Shown piece by piece: positions 35,356-43,248 of a DNA stretch of 64,000 nucleotides. Source of the stretch: Flavilitoribacter sp020436695 (lineage in GTDB: Bacteria; Bacteroidota; Bacteroidia; Chitinophagales; Saprospiraceae). Positions within the stretch are counted from its first letter, which is position 1; each line of letters opens with the position of its first letter. Position numbers and translations under genes: made by a program. Below the pieces are notes generated by a model. That model saw only the letters and a list, made by a program, of their open reading frames with translations. It was not told the DNA's origin and did not search any database. The stretch is from the NCBI GenBank assembly GCA_041392665.1, contig JAWKLQ010000020.1, positions 103,177-167,176 on the forward strand, read 5' to 3'.

Positions 35356-38300
35356 ATGAAAAAAATCTTCCTTGGAGCATTAGCCATTCTGCTATGTCTA
35401 CCTGTATTACAAGCACAGATAAAGACCGCGGGTACCGCCGGCTTTGACGAATCCTCATTCAATACCATGCAGTGGCGTCTGGTGGGCCCCTTTCGGGGCG
35501 GCCGGACCGGTACCGTCCAGGGTGTTATCGGCAAACCCAATTTGTACTACATGGGTACGGCCGGTGGAGGCGTGTGGAAATCTATAGATGGTGGTAATAG
35601 TTGGTCCTGTATCTCCGACGGCTACTTCGGTGGCTCTATCGGTGCCGTAGCGGTAGCCCAGAGTGATCCCAATGTAATCTATGTGGGCGAGGGCGAACAG
35701 ACGGTGCGCGGAAATGTCTCCTCCGGAAATGGCCTTTGGCGATCAACTGATGCCGGGACAAGCTGGAAGTTTATCGGCCTGAAAGGTACGGAGCATATCG
35801 GGCGTATTATTGTACACCCCAAGGATCCCGATCTGGTCTATGTGGCGGCTATGGGGAACCTCTGGATCCCTAATGAGGAGCGAGGATTGTATCGCTCCAA
35901 AGATGGAGGTCAGACCTGGGAGAAGATCCTCTACGCCAGTGATAAGGCGGGAGCGGTAGATGTTACCTTCGATCCCAACAATCCACGCATTTTATATGCC
36001 TCTACCTGGCAGATCAAACGCAATGGCTATCGTATGGATAGCGGCGGCCCCGACAGTCATCTATGGAAAAGCACGGACAGCGGCGACAACTGGACCAAGA
36101 TCACTGATCGCCCCGGGCTACCGAAAGGCGTGATCGGTATTATCGGCGTGACGGTATCTCCGCTCAACTCCGACCGGGTTTGGGCGATCATTGAGGCCCA
36201 GGATGGCGGGGTATTCCGGTCGGATGATGCGGGAAAGACCTGGGTAAAAGTCAGCACCGACCGCAATCTTCGTCAACGGGCGTGGTACTATAGCCGCATT
36301 TATGCCGATACCCAAAACGAAGACCGCGTCTACGTACTGAACGTCGGCTTTTGGCGTTCCAATGACGGAGGAAAGAATTTCGAACAGATCAGAACGCTCC
36401 ACAGCGACCATCACGACTTATGGATCGACCCCAACGATAATACTCGTATGGTTATTGGCGATGATGGGGGTACACAGGTGAGTTTTGATGCCGGTGAAAA
36501 CTGGACCACCTATCACAATCAGCCGACGGCACAGTTCTACCGGGTAACCACCGATAATCATTTTCCCTACCGCATTTACGGTGCCCAGCAGGATAACAGT
36601 ACGGTACGCATCCTGCACCGTTCGGATGGAAGTGCCATCTCGGAAAGGGACTGGGAACCTTCCGCAGGTGGAGAGAGTGCCCACCTGGCACCTGATCCGG
36701 AGAATGACGACATCGTCTATGGCGGCACGTACAAAGGCTATATGATGCGCGTGGACCATCGAACCGGACAAACGCGCTCGGTGAATGTTTATCCGGACAA
36801 TCCGGCCGGCTCGGGTGCAGAAGTGATGAAGTACCGGTTCAACTGGAACTTCCCGGTGATGTTCAGCCCGAATGATCCGAATCGCCTTTATGCTACTTCC
36901 AATCACGTCCATGTCACCACCAATGAAGGACAATACTGGGAAGTCATCAGCCCCGACCTGACGCGCAATGATCCGGAGACGATCAGGTCTTCGGGTGGGC
37001 CCATCACCCAGGATAATACCGGGGCGGAATTCTATGCCAATATCTTTGCCATCGCTGAATCTACCCTTGAGCCCGGCCTCATCTGGACGGGTAGTGATGA
37101 CGGCCTGGTCTACATCAGCCGGGACAACGGCAAAACCTGGACAGACGTAACGCCAAAGGATTCGCCCAGACTTAATATGATGAACTGTATTGAAGTACAT
37201 CCCTTTGAAAAAGGCGGCGCCTACCTGGCCGCAACGCACTATAAGTTTGGCGATTATCAACCCTATATTTACAAAACCACTGACTACGGTAAAACCTGGA
37301 AAAAGATCATCAACGGCATAGCGCCGACGCACTACACCCGTGCCGTGCGTGCCGATCCGGAACGGAAGGGCTTATTGTATGCCGGCACCGAATGGGGTAT
37401 GTATATTTCCTTTGATGATGGTGAAAACTGGCAACCCTTCCAGTTGAATCTGCCCATTACCTCCATCCGTGATCTGCACATCCGTGATGGAAGCCTGATC
37501 GCGGCCACCCACGGCCGTAGCTTCTGGATGATCGATGATCTGGGACCGGTCCGCCAGTTAAGTAAGGAGATCGCCGACAGATCTCATCATCTGTATCAAC
37601 CCAAGCCGGCCTATCGCATGGCCCAGGGCGGGGGCGGAGCAAATTTGCGCCTGGAAGGAGAGAATCACCCAAATGGGGTGCTTTTCAACTTCTTCGTTAA
37701 GGAATATGACAAGCAAAAAGTTAGTCTGGAGATCCTCGATATGGAGGGCAATAGTATTCAAACTTTCGCTACCGACGCCAAGGAAAAGAATCAACAACTC
37801 AAAATAAAAAAAGATAAGAACCGCTTTGTCTGGGATATGCGTTATCCCGGCTTCCTGGAGTTTGATGGAATGATATTGTACGCCTCTCCCAACCGGGGCC
37901 CCAAAGCAGCTCCGGGAACCTACCAGGCTATTCTAAGGGTAGACAGTATTGCTTCTGCAACTACTTTTGAGATCGTAGCCGATCCACGACTGGAAAGCAC
38001 ACAGGAAGATCTTGACAAGCAATTGGCTTATTTGCTAAAAGTTCGCGACCGGGTAAGCGAGGCGCATCAGGCCATTCGCGACATTCGCAGCATCCGGGAG
38101 GATATCAACTACTACAAAACCAAACTTAGCGATAAAACTGATTTCGAAGAGATCCTAAAACTTTTCGGACAACTGGACGAGGAAATGACGGTCATTGAAA
38201 ATAATATTCACATGACCAAGAACCAGAGTCTGCAGGATCCGATCAACTACGGCATTCGCATCAACAATCGCCTTGCTTTCCTGCTGGCAGACCAACAGCG

Positions 38301-38484
38301 CGGTGATTATCGTCCTACCGATCAGGCAGAAGAGGCCTATCAGGCTATATCCGCAGAACTGAATATAGAACTCACTCACCTGGATAAGCTGCTGGAGGAA
38401 AAGCTGGATGAGATCAATCAGTTGGGTAGACCCTTAGGCGTCCAGATCATTAGTAATCGCGGTCGGAAGAAAACGGGGCCGTAA
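35356..38484 (+). CDS. Secreted VPS10/sortilin-like BNR-repeat glycosyl hydrolase-type protein
   Basis: This is a large secreted beta-propeller protein of about 1042 residues. I start at ATG 35356 (MKKIFLGALAILLCLPVLQAQ). I count ten Asp-box (SxDxGxxW) repeats in two blocks, for example SKDGGQTW, STDSGDNW and SRDNGKTW, which form a VPS10-like propeller. A C-terminal helical/beta domain (about 860-1040) contains a coiled-coil-like acidic-basic segment. The family is annotated as glycosyl hydrolase, but the activity is unproven; no catalytic pair can be identified. It diverges from the M24B gene, 276 bp away. Confidence 0.85.
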   Translation: MKKIFLGALAILLCLPVLQAQIKTAGTAGFDESSFNTMQWRLVGPFRGGRTGTVQGVIGKPNLYYMGTAGGGVWKSIDGGNSWSCISDGYFGGSIGAVAVAQSDPNVIYVGEGEQTVRGNVSSGNGLWRSTDAGTSWKFIGLKGTEHIGRIIVHPKDPDLVYVAAMGNLWIPNEERGLYRSKDGGQTWEKILYASDKAGAVDVTFDPNNPRILYASTWQIKRNGYRMDSGGPDSHLWKSTDSGDNWTKITDRPGLPKGVIGIIGVTVSPLNSDRVWAIIEAQDGGVFRSDDAGKTWVKVSTDRNLRQRAWYYSRIYADTQNEDRVYVLNVGFWRSNDGGKNFEQIRTLHSDHHDLWIDPNDNTRMVIGDDGGTQVSFDAGENWTTYHNQPTAQFYRVTTDNHFPYRIYGAQQDNSTVRILHRSDGSAISERDWEPSAGGESAHLAPDPENDDIVYGGTYKGYMMRVDHRTGQTRSVNVYPDNPAGSGAEVMKYRFNWNFPVMFSPNDPNRLYATSNHVHVTTNEGQYWEVISPDLTRNDPETIRSSGGPITQDNTGAEFYANIFAIAESTLEPGLIWTGSDDGLVYISRDNGKTWTDVTPKDSPRLNMMNCIEVHPFEKGGAYLAATHYKFGDYQPYIYKTTDYGKTWKKIINGIAPTHYTRAVRADPERKGLLYAGTEWGMYISFDDGENWQPFQLNLPITSIRDLHIRDGSLIAATHGRSFWMIDDLGPVRQLSKEIADRSHHLYQPKPAYRMAQGGGGANLRLEGENHPNGVLFNFFVKEYDKQKVSLEILDMEGNSIQTFATDAKEKNQQLKIKKDKNRFVWDMRYPGFLEFDGMILYASPNRGPKAAPGTYQAILRVDSIASATTFEIVADPRLESTQEDLDKQLAYLLKVRDRVSEAHQAIRDIRSIREDINYYKTKLSDKTDFEEILKLFGQLDEEMTVIENNIHMTKNQSLQDPINYGIRINNRLAFLLADQQRGDYRPTDQAEEAYQAISAELNIELTHLDKLLEEKLDEINQLGRPLGVQIISNRGRKKTGP

Positions 38485-38537
38485 GGATGTTAATCCATTT
38501 TCCATCAACTGGATGGAGGGAGAATATTAGCGATAGC

Positions 38538-38570
38538 GGTAGTCCGGTCAGACGTCTGACCGGACTTACC
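38538..38570. repeat. Near-perfect intergenic palindrome
   Basis: A perfect 24-bp palindrome spans 38542-38565. It extends on each side with one extra bulged base to about 38538-38570 (ggtagtccgg on the left, ccggacttacc on the right). It lies between two convergent genes. No T-tract follows, so an RNA hairpin or a dimeric protein-binding site are equally possible. Confidence 0.6.
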
Positions 38571-38599
38571 ATGTCTTTCATGTCAATTGCTTCGTCTTC

Positions 38600-38893
38600 T
38601 TAGCTACTTTTCGAACCCATCGCATTCTTAATGGCCCCGACGATTGCCAGCAAGGCGCCACCACCGACACCACCACCGGCAATACTACCGATAATGCTAC
38701 CGATATCCATGCCGCCGCTGCCCATGTCCATGCCCAGCATGCCCAGCAGCTGCCCCCCCAGACCGCCGCCCAGGATGCCCAGAATGGAATTGATTACGGT
38801 ACCCATTGAAAGGTTTTTCATAAGTGATCCGGCGAGGTTGCCGCCTACTGCTCCACTGAGCAGCTGGATGATCAATGGTAGTAAGTTTCCCAT
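38600..38893 (-). CDS. Glycine-rich small hypothetical protein
   Basis: This is a 97-residue protein with hydrophobic, Gly/Met-rich low-complexity sequence (repeats of GGGLGGQLLGMLGMDMGSGG type) and a short polar tail. It may associate with membranes through glycine-zipper helices. I do not recognise a family. The opposite strand also reads open here, but the minus-strand version has the amphipathic composition expected of a real protein. Confidence 0.55.
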   Translation of the reverse strand: MGNLLPLIIQLLSGAVGGNLAGSLMKNLSMGTVINSILGILGGGLGGQLLGMLGMDMGSGGMDIGSIIGSIAGGGVGGGALLAIVGAIKNAMGSKSS

Positions 38894-39245
38894 TTGTTCT
38901 GTTTTTGTTAGTGAATAGAAATGGAATCTGAAATAGATCTTAAGTCGATGTGATATAATTGTTTGGTCCGATAACAGATTGCGGAGTGGATATGAAATGG
39001 GATGGTCAGACGGAAAGAACGGTGCTGGATAGCTGCGTACTTCAGTAAGCGCTCAATGGAATGAATACCGGGAAGAGACTGGTGCGTTTAGCTACCAACA
39101 AATTTAAGAAAATGTTTGAGGTGTGCAAGTTTTACGGGCTTACTTTCAAATGAAGGGGCTTTTCAACCTGTAAAAAATGAAATGCCCCAACTTATATGTT
39201 AATTGATTAGGTTTGTAGTGCCCGATACGTAAACACTCCTGAATT
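38894..39245. other. Intergenic region between divergent genes
   Basis: This 352-bp gap holds no gene I can support. It must contain promoters for the glycine-rich gene (minus) and the amidohydrolase (plus). Only a -7 element for the plus strand is visible, at 39208. Confidence 0.5.
39208..39215 (+). promoter_or_regulatory. TAnnTTTG -7 element
   Basis: TAGGTTTG matches the Bacteroidota -7 consensus. It is 30 bp ahead of the amidohydrolase ATG at 39246, but no convincing -33 TTG is present, so confidence is moderate. Confidence 0.4.
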
Positions 39246-40559
39246 ATGAATATCCAGAGAAGTTTCGCTGTTTTATCTGCATTGCTGCTCCTGTTGGGCT
39301 GTTCCCCGGAGAAGACGGAAATTCCTTCATCCGCAAACCCGGTAAAGCAGCACAATATCCGGGCTTTCAACCGGGACGAGATCTCAGCGGGCGATAAGAC
39401 CATCGCCATTACGGGTGCCACTCTAATTGACGGCAACGGAGGAGAAACCTTGCCCGATGCCGTGGTGCTGATCGAGAACGACCGGATCAAATGGGTTGGT
39501 AAAGCGGACGAATATTCCGCTCCGGCGGGTGTGGAGGTGATGGATGCCACCGGCCTTTTTCTGCTGCCTGGCCTTATGGACGCGCACTATCACCTGAACG
39601 ATCCGAACGATTTTCTGCTTAGGGGTGTTACCTCGATCCGCGACCCCGGCGCATGGAACGAAAGCTATGATCCTGTTCGGGCAAAAGGGCAACCACTTCC
39701 ACGACTGTTTCTGACCGGGCCGCATCTGGATATGTACCCACCGGCTTACCCGAACAATTCCTTCCTGGTGCGCGATGCGGCCGAAGCACGGGTGGCGGTC
39801 AATAAATTTGCCGATCAGGGCGCTACCGCCATCAAGGTTTATTTCCGGCTTTCGCTGGGCATCATTCAGGCTATTTGCGAAACCGCCCACGCCCGGGATA
39901 TTCCGGTGGTGGCTCACCTGGAGATCACCCATGCCGGCGATGCTATTGAGGCCGGTTTGGACGGTATCGAACACATCACTTCCTTCGGTACGGCTTTACT
40001 GCCCATGCAGCAGGCGGAAAAATACAAACAGCTCATCCTGGCCGACAATGCTGCCCGCGACCGCGGACGCTATGAAGTATGGAACAGCCTGGATTTGGAA
40101 AACAATCCCCAGGTTGACACCTTGCTTAAAGCGATCCTAAAGCACAAGACCGTGATCAGCCCGACCCTGGCGGTATTTGAACGGCAATACGATCAGGGAG
40201 ACAGCATAGAGGTGAACGGCTTCCAGAACATGCTGACCTTCCTGGGCATGGCACACCGGGCCGGCGCCCGCATTGTGGTGGGGTCACACACCTGGGCACC
40301 ATATGGAGAAGGTTTCGCCTATGCCCGGGAGATGGAGTTGCTGGTAAAGGCAGGCATGAGCAATGCCGAAGTGATCGTTGCAGCAACCATGGAAAATGCC
40401 CGTTACTTTCAGGTCGAGGATCGCTTGGGCAGCATCGAAGCAGGAAAACAGGCCGACCTGATCCTGTTGAAGGAAAACCCGTTGGAGGATATCCGGGCTA
40501 TTCGCAGTATTGAGCGGGTGATGTTGAACGGTGTTTGGATCAGTGTTCCAGAACGCTGA
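39246..40559 (+). CDS. Lipoprotein amidohydrolase with altered metal site
   Basis: This is a 437-residue amidohydrolase-superfamily protein anchored as a lipoprotein (lipobox in LLLLLGCSPE, Cys at about 19). The HxH metal motif is in LMDAHYHL, the lysine-bridge candidate is in AIKVYFRL, and the later His ligands lie in VVAHLEI and GIEHITSFG. The canonical Asp before the strand-8 loop (GTD) is replaced by His (GSHT, H348), and this changes or abolishes normal catalysis. The end (SIEAGKQADLILL) is typical of imidazolonepropionase-like members. The stop is 5 bp from the convergent beta-lactamase gene. Confidence 0.85.
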   Translation: MNIQRSFAVLSALLLLLGCSPEKTEIPSSANPVKQHNIRAFNRDEISAGDKTIAITGATLIDGNGGETLPDAVVLIENDRIKWVGKADEYSAPAGVEVMDATGLFLLPGLMDAHYHLNDPNDFLLRGVTSIRDPGAWNESYDPVRAKGQPLPRLFLTGPHLDMYPPAYPNNSFLVRDAAEARVAVNKFADQGATAIKVYFRLSLGIIQAICETAHARDIPVVAHLEITHAGDAIEAGLDGIEHITSFGTALLPMQQAEKYKQLILADNAARDRGRYEVWNSLDLENNPQVDTLLKAILKHKTVISPTLAVFERQYDQGDSIEVNGFQNMLTFLGMAHRAGARIVVGSHTWAPYGEGFAYAREMELLVKAGMSNAEVIVAATMENARYFQVEDRLGSIEAGKQADLILLKENPLEDIRAIRSIERVMLNGVWISVPER

Positions 40560-40564
40560 GAGAT

Positions 40565-41821
40565 TTACTTCGACCCGGCTTCCCCAGTTCCATATTTCAT
40601 CGCCACGGCAAAGATCTTCTCGCGCAAGGGGCCGAGATTATAGTAGGCACCTGAAGGTTGTAAACCCACGTTTTGCCGGTTGATGAGGAGGATCACCGAA
40701 AGATCGTATTTGGGAACCACGGCGATGCTGGTACCGGTGAAGCCGGTATGCCCGAAGCTGCCTTCGGGCGCATTTTTCATTACCGGGTTGGTGGGGTCCA
40801 TCATCCAACCCAGCCCATTCCTGAATTGGTCCTGCGTGAGAAAGGTGTCAATGGTGCCGGCCGAGATGAACTGGCGGTCACTCACTTTGCCCTTGTTTTG
40901 CAGCATGTCCACCAGTTTCTGCAGGTCGCCGACCGTGGAAAACAGGCCCGCTGCTCCGGAAACACCGCCGAGGGCGTACCAGGCATTGCCGTCGTTCACT
41001 TCTCCGACCAGGGTGTAATTTCGCCAGCCGTTCCAGGAGTCAGGGGCGATCTCTTTAGGCTGAAAGCCCAGTGAAGGATCATGTACCATGCGCGTTTCGA
41101 AGGGGTTACCGTGCGAAGTGGCAGCTATTTTCTTAAACCGCCCGGAGGCCAGCGGCAGATAAGTGGTATGTTCCATGCCCAACGGCTTGAAAATGTTCTC
41201 CGCCATAAATTGCTCCAAAGGTAGGCCCGATACTTTTTCAATAATCTCTCCCAGTAGTACAAACCCCAGATCGCTGTAGCGCCTTTGTGTGCCCACCGGA
41301 TATTTGAGCGGCAATTCGCCGATGAGCCGGTACGTTTCCTGTCGGTTGGAAGCCCGGTAAAACATGGGGTACCATTCGATAAGCCCGGCGCTGTGTGTGA
41401 GTAGGTGCCGGATGGTGATCGCCTTTTTTTCGGGCGTGTTAAACGCTGCTATATACTTGCCCACCGGATCATCCACCCGGATCAAACCTCGATCCACCAG
41501 GAGCATGATGGAAGTGGTGGTGCCGGTCACCTTGGTGAGGGAGGCGAGATCGTAGAGGTGCCCGGGGCTGGTCTTTTCCGGAGAAGTAAGCCGGTGCAGC
41601 GAGCTGTCAAATTCCCGGGCATATCCGTAAGCCTGCCGGTAGCGTATTTCACTGCCTTTCTTGATCTGGATGACCGCACCGGGGATCTTGCCGTTGTCTA
41701 TTTCGCTTTGTAGCAATTGGTCGATCTCTTTGGCCAATTCCTGCCGGACCGGGGACTGCCCAATGGCAGTATGGCCGGAAAGGACTAAGATTAAAAGCAA
41801 TACATTGAGTTGATAGGTCAT
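40565..41821 (-). CDS. Secreted serine hydrolase (class C beta-lactamase-like)
   Basis: This is an exported active-site serine hydrolase of about 418 residues. I start at ATG 41821; the upstream 13-residue frame adds nothing signal-like. The SxxK motif is S94-LTK97 (ASLTKVT), the YxN-like motif is YSDLG, and the KTG equivalent is HTGFTG. The relaxed third motif places it nearer to D-alanyl-D-alanine peptidases and esterases than to true cephalosporinases. Likely roles are cell-wall peptide or ester hydrolysis. Confidence 0.88.
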   Translation of the reverse strand: MTYQLNVLLLILVLSGHTAIGQSPVRQELAKEIDQLLQSEIDNGKIPGAVIQIKKGSEIRYRQAYGYAREFDSSLHRLTSPEKTSPGHLYDLASLTKVTGTTTSIMLLVDRGLIRVDDPVGKYIAAFNTPEKKAITIRHLLTHSAGLIEWYPMFYRASNRQETYRLIGELPLKYPVGTQRRYSDLGFVLLGEIIEKVSGLPLEQFMAENIFKPLGMEHTTYLPLASGRFKKIAATSHGNPFETRMVHDPSLGFQPKEIAPDSWNGWRNYTLVGEVNDGNAWYALGGVSGAAGLFSTVGDLQKLVDMLQNKGKVSDRQFISAGTIDTFLTQDQFRNGLGWMMDPTNPVMKNAPEGSFGHTGFTGTSIAVVPKYDLSVILLINRQNVGLQPSGAYYNLGPLREKIFAVAMKYGTGEAGSK

Positions 41822-41944
41822 TATGTTGGTTTTTGAGATTTCAAATGAAAATCCGTTCAACTATCACCTTAAACTGCTCTACCTTCCGTTCAATTACAGC
41901 GTCAGGGAGGATCTCCTCCGGCCGTTTCGATGGGGTCTCGCTGC

Positions 41945-42868
41945 TCATTCCTTTTGGAGCCGCAAAATAAAATCCGCCACGACCGGATAATGATCCGACA
42001 GCTCTGCCGTTTCGGGGCCATTCAGAATTCGCGAATAGACGCATTGACCGGCGAGCGCCGGGCCGGCCAGGATGAAATCGATCCGTTCCCGGTGGCGTTT
42101 GATCTCGGATACCGTTTGCCAGATATTGGTCAGCGCCGGCGTGGGGAAACTAAATCGTTCGGACGGCGCAATAAACGGCATGCTGACATCGATAAGTCCC
42201 TGGCTCAGGAAAGTGGATAAGGTAGTATAGTCCCAGTATCCATGCCGGAGATTCTGGTATTTTTCATTTTTCGCGTCCCCGGTCTTATATCTGGCCAGTA
42301 GTGATTTCCGGTCCAGGTCCAGGTCGGCATCCATGGGAGAATGTGCATTAAAATCACCGACTACCAGGTAGCGGTCATTGGTCAGGGTATCGAGCTGCCG
42401 GGTAATGAGGTGGGCTTCCCGGTTTCTGAACTGCCAGTCTGCCGGGCTCAGATGTACGACAAAAACATCTATTCCTCCCGTCTGCACATGCAGCATACCA
42501 TGCCACATCCCTTCCCGGTATTTGCTGATCAACTTGATGGGCCATCGGGACGTCAATCCCACCGGGTAACCGTCCTCTTTGAGGATCAGCGCATACTCGT
42601 GTCCCCAACGCCGGGCATCCTGCTCCAACCGGGCCTGCGTATATCCGCACAATTCCTGTAGCGCAAAAATATCCGGTTTTTGAAAAGCCGCCCAGTCTAT
42701 AAACTTATGGTGCCTGAGTGTGTCTTTTCCCCAGTCAAAACCGTTCCAGATGTTATAGGTGATGACGCGCAGGGGGCCATTGTTTTGCTGTCCGTGAATT
42801 ACCAGAAAAGGAATGATCCAGAAGAAGGCCAAGAGCCAACCCCGGATTAATAATCTAAAAGCTATCAT
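41945..42868 (-). CDS. Endonuclease/exonuclease/phosphatase-family exported hydrolase
   Basis: This is a 307-residue EEP-superfamily enzyme with a hydrophobic N-terminal signal (LLAFFWIIPFLVIHGQ). The catalytic landmarks are VITYNIWNGFDW, the Glu in FALQELCG, GDFNAHSP, and the C-terminal SDHYPVVADF with the Asp-His pair. The export signal points to an extracytoplasmic phosphodiesterase, sphingomyelinase or nuclease rather than a DNA-repair enzyme. It diverges from the PKS-NRPS operon. Confidence 0.87.
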   Translation of the reverse strand: MIAFRLLIRGWLLAFFWIIPFLVIHGQQNNGPLRVITYNIWNGFDWGKDTLRHHKFIDWAAFQKPDIFALQELCGYTQARLEQDARRWGHEYALILKEDGYPVGLTSRWPIKLISKYREGMWHGMLHVQTGGIDVFVVHLSPADWQFRNREAHLITRQLDTLTNDRYLVVGDFNAHSPMDADLDLDRKSLLARYKTGDAKNEKYQNLRHGYWDYTTLSTFLSQGLIDVSMPFIAPSERFSFPTPALTNIWQTVSEIKRHRERIDFILAGPALAGQCVYSRILNGPETAELSDHYPVVADFILRLQKE

Positions 42869-43248
42869 TTCGGCTTACTTAACCTTTATTTTTTACGAGA
42901 GATCACGACAAGTTAGGCAAAGAAATTTTGAAAAGGGAATTTAACATTATCTCAAAGAAAGTATGGCATGTTTTTTAGGTTTGGCAATCTTTGTCAAAAA
43001 GTAAAGTTCACCCCGGATGGCCCACAATAACTTTCCTGAAGAACAAAAGATTAGGCATCCGCTTAATAGGTGATCATTGTCCACCCGTGATCGCTTCCTG
43101 GCCGTATTTGCATCATTTCACTCCCCTGAAATCTTGTTTACTTTTGGGCTTTTTTAATATTTTGGAACGCTAAAGGACTTTCCGTAAGTGACCAATACAA
43201 CACTTGACGGTTGTCTGAACCATCTCTGAACCCTAACACAAAGTCATT
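42869..43248. other. Intergenic promoter region of the PKS-NRPS operon
   Basis: This 380-bp AT-rich gap separates divergent genes. A -7-like TAGGTTTG occurs at 42976-42983 (plus strand) without a good -33 box. Nearer to the operon, TTG at 43134-43136 lies 18 bp before TAATATTTTG (43155-43164), a loose match. I see no coding capacity and no obvious riboswitch or operator repeat. Confidence 0.4.
43134..43164 (+). promoter_or_regulatory. Weak candidate promoter for the PKS-NRPS operon
   Basis: TTG (43134-43136) and TAATATTTTG (43155-43164) have roughly Bacteroidota -33/-7 spacing, but the -7 part has two extra bases. The start codon is about 85 bp downstream. Treat it as a hypothesis. Confidence 0.25.

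Noticed and set aside
38631..38918. Plus-strand Pro/Ser/Met-rich frame opposite the glycine-rich gene
   Set aside because: It is a mirror of the low-complexity minus-strand sequence; the minus strand gives the more plausible protein.
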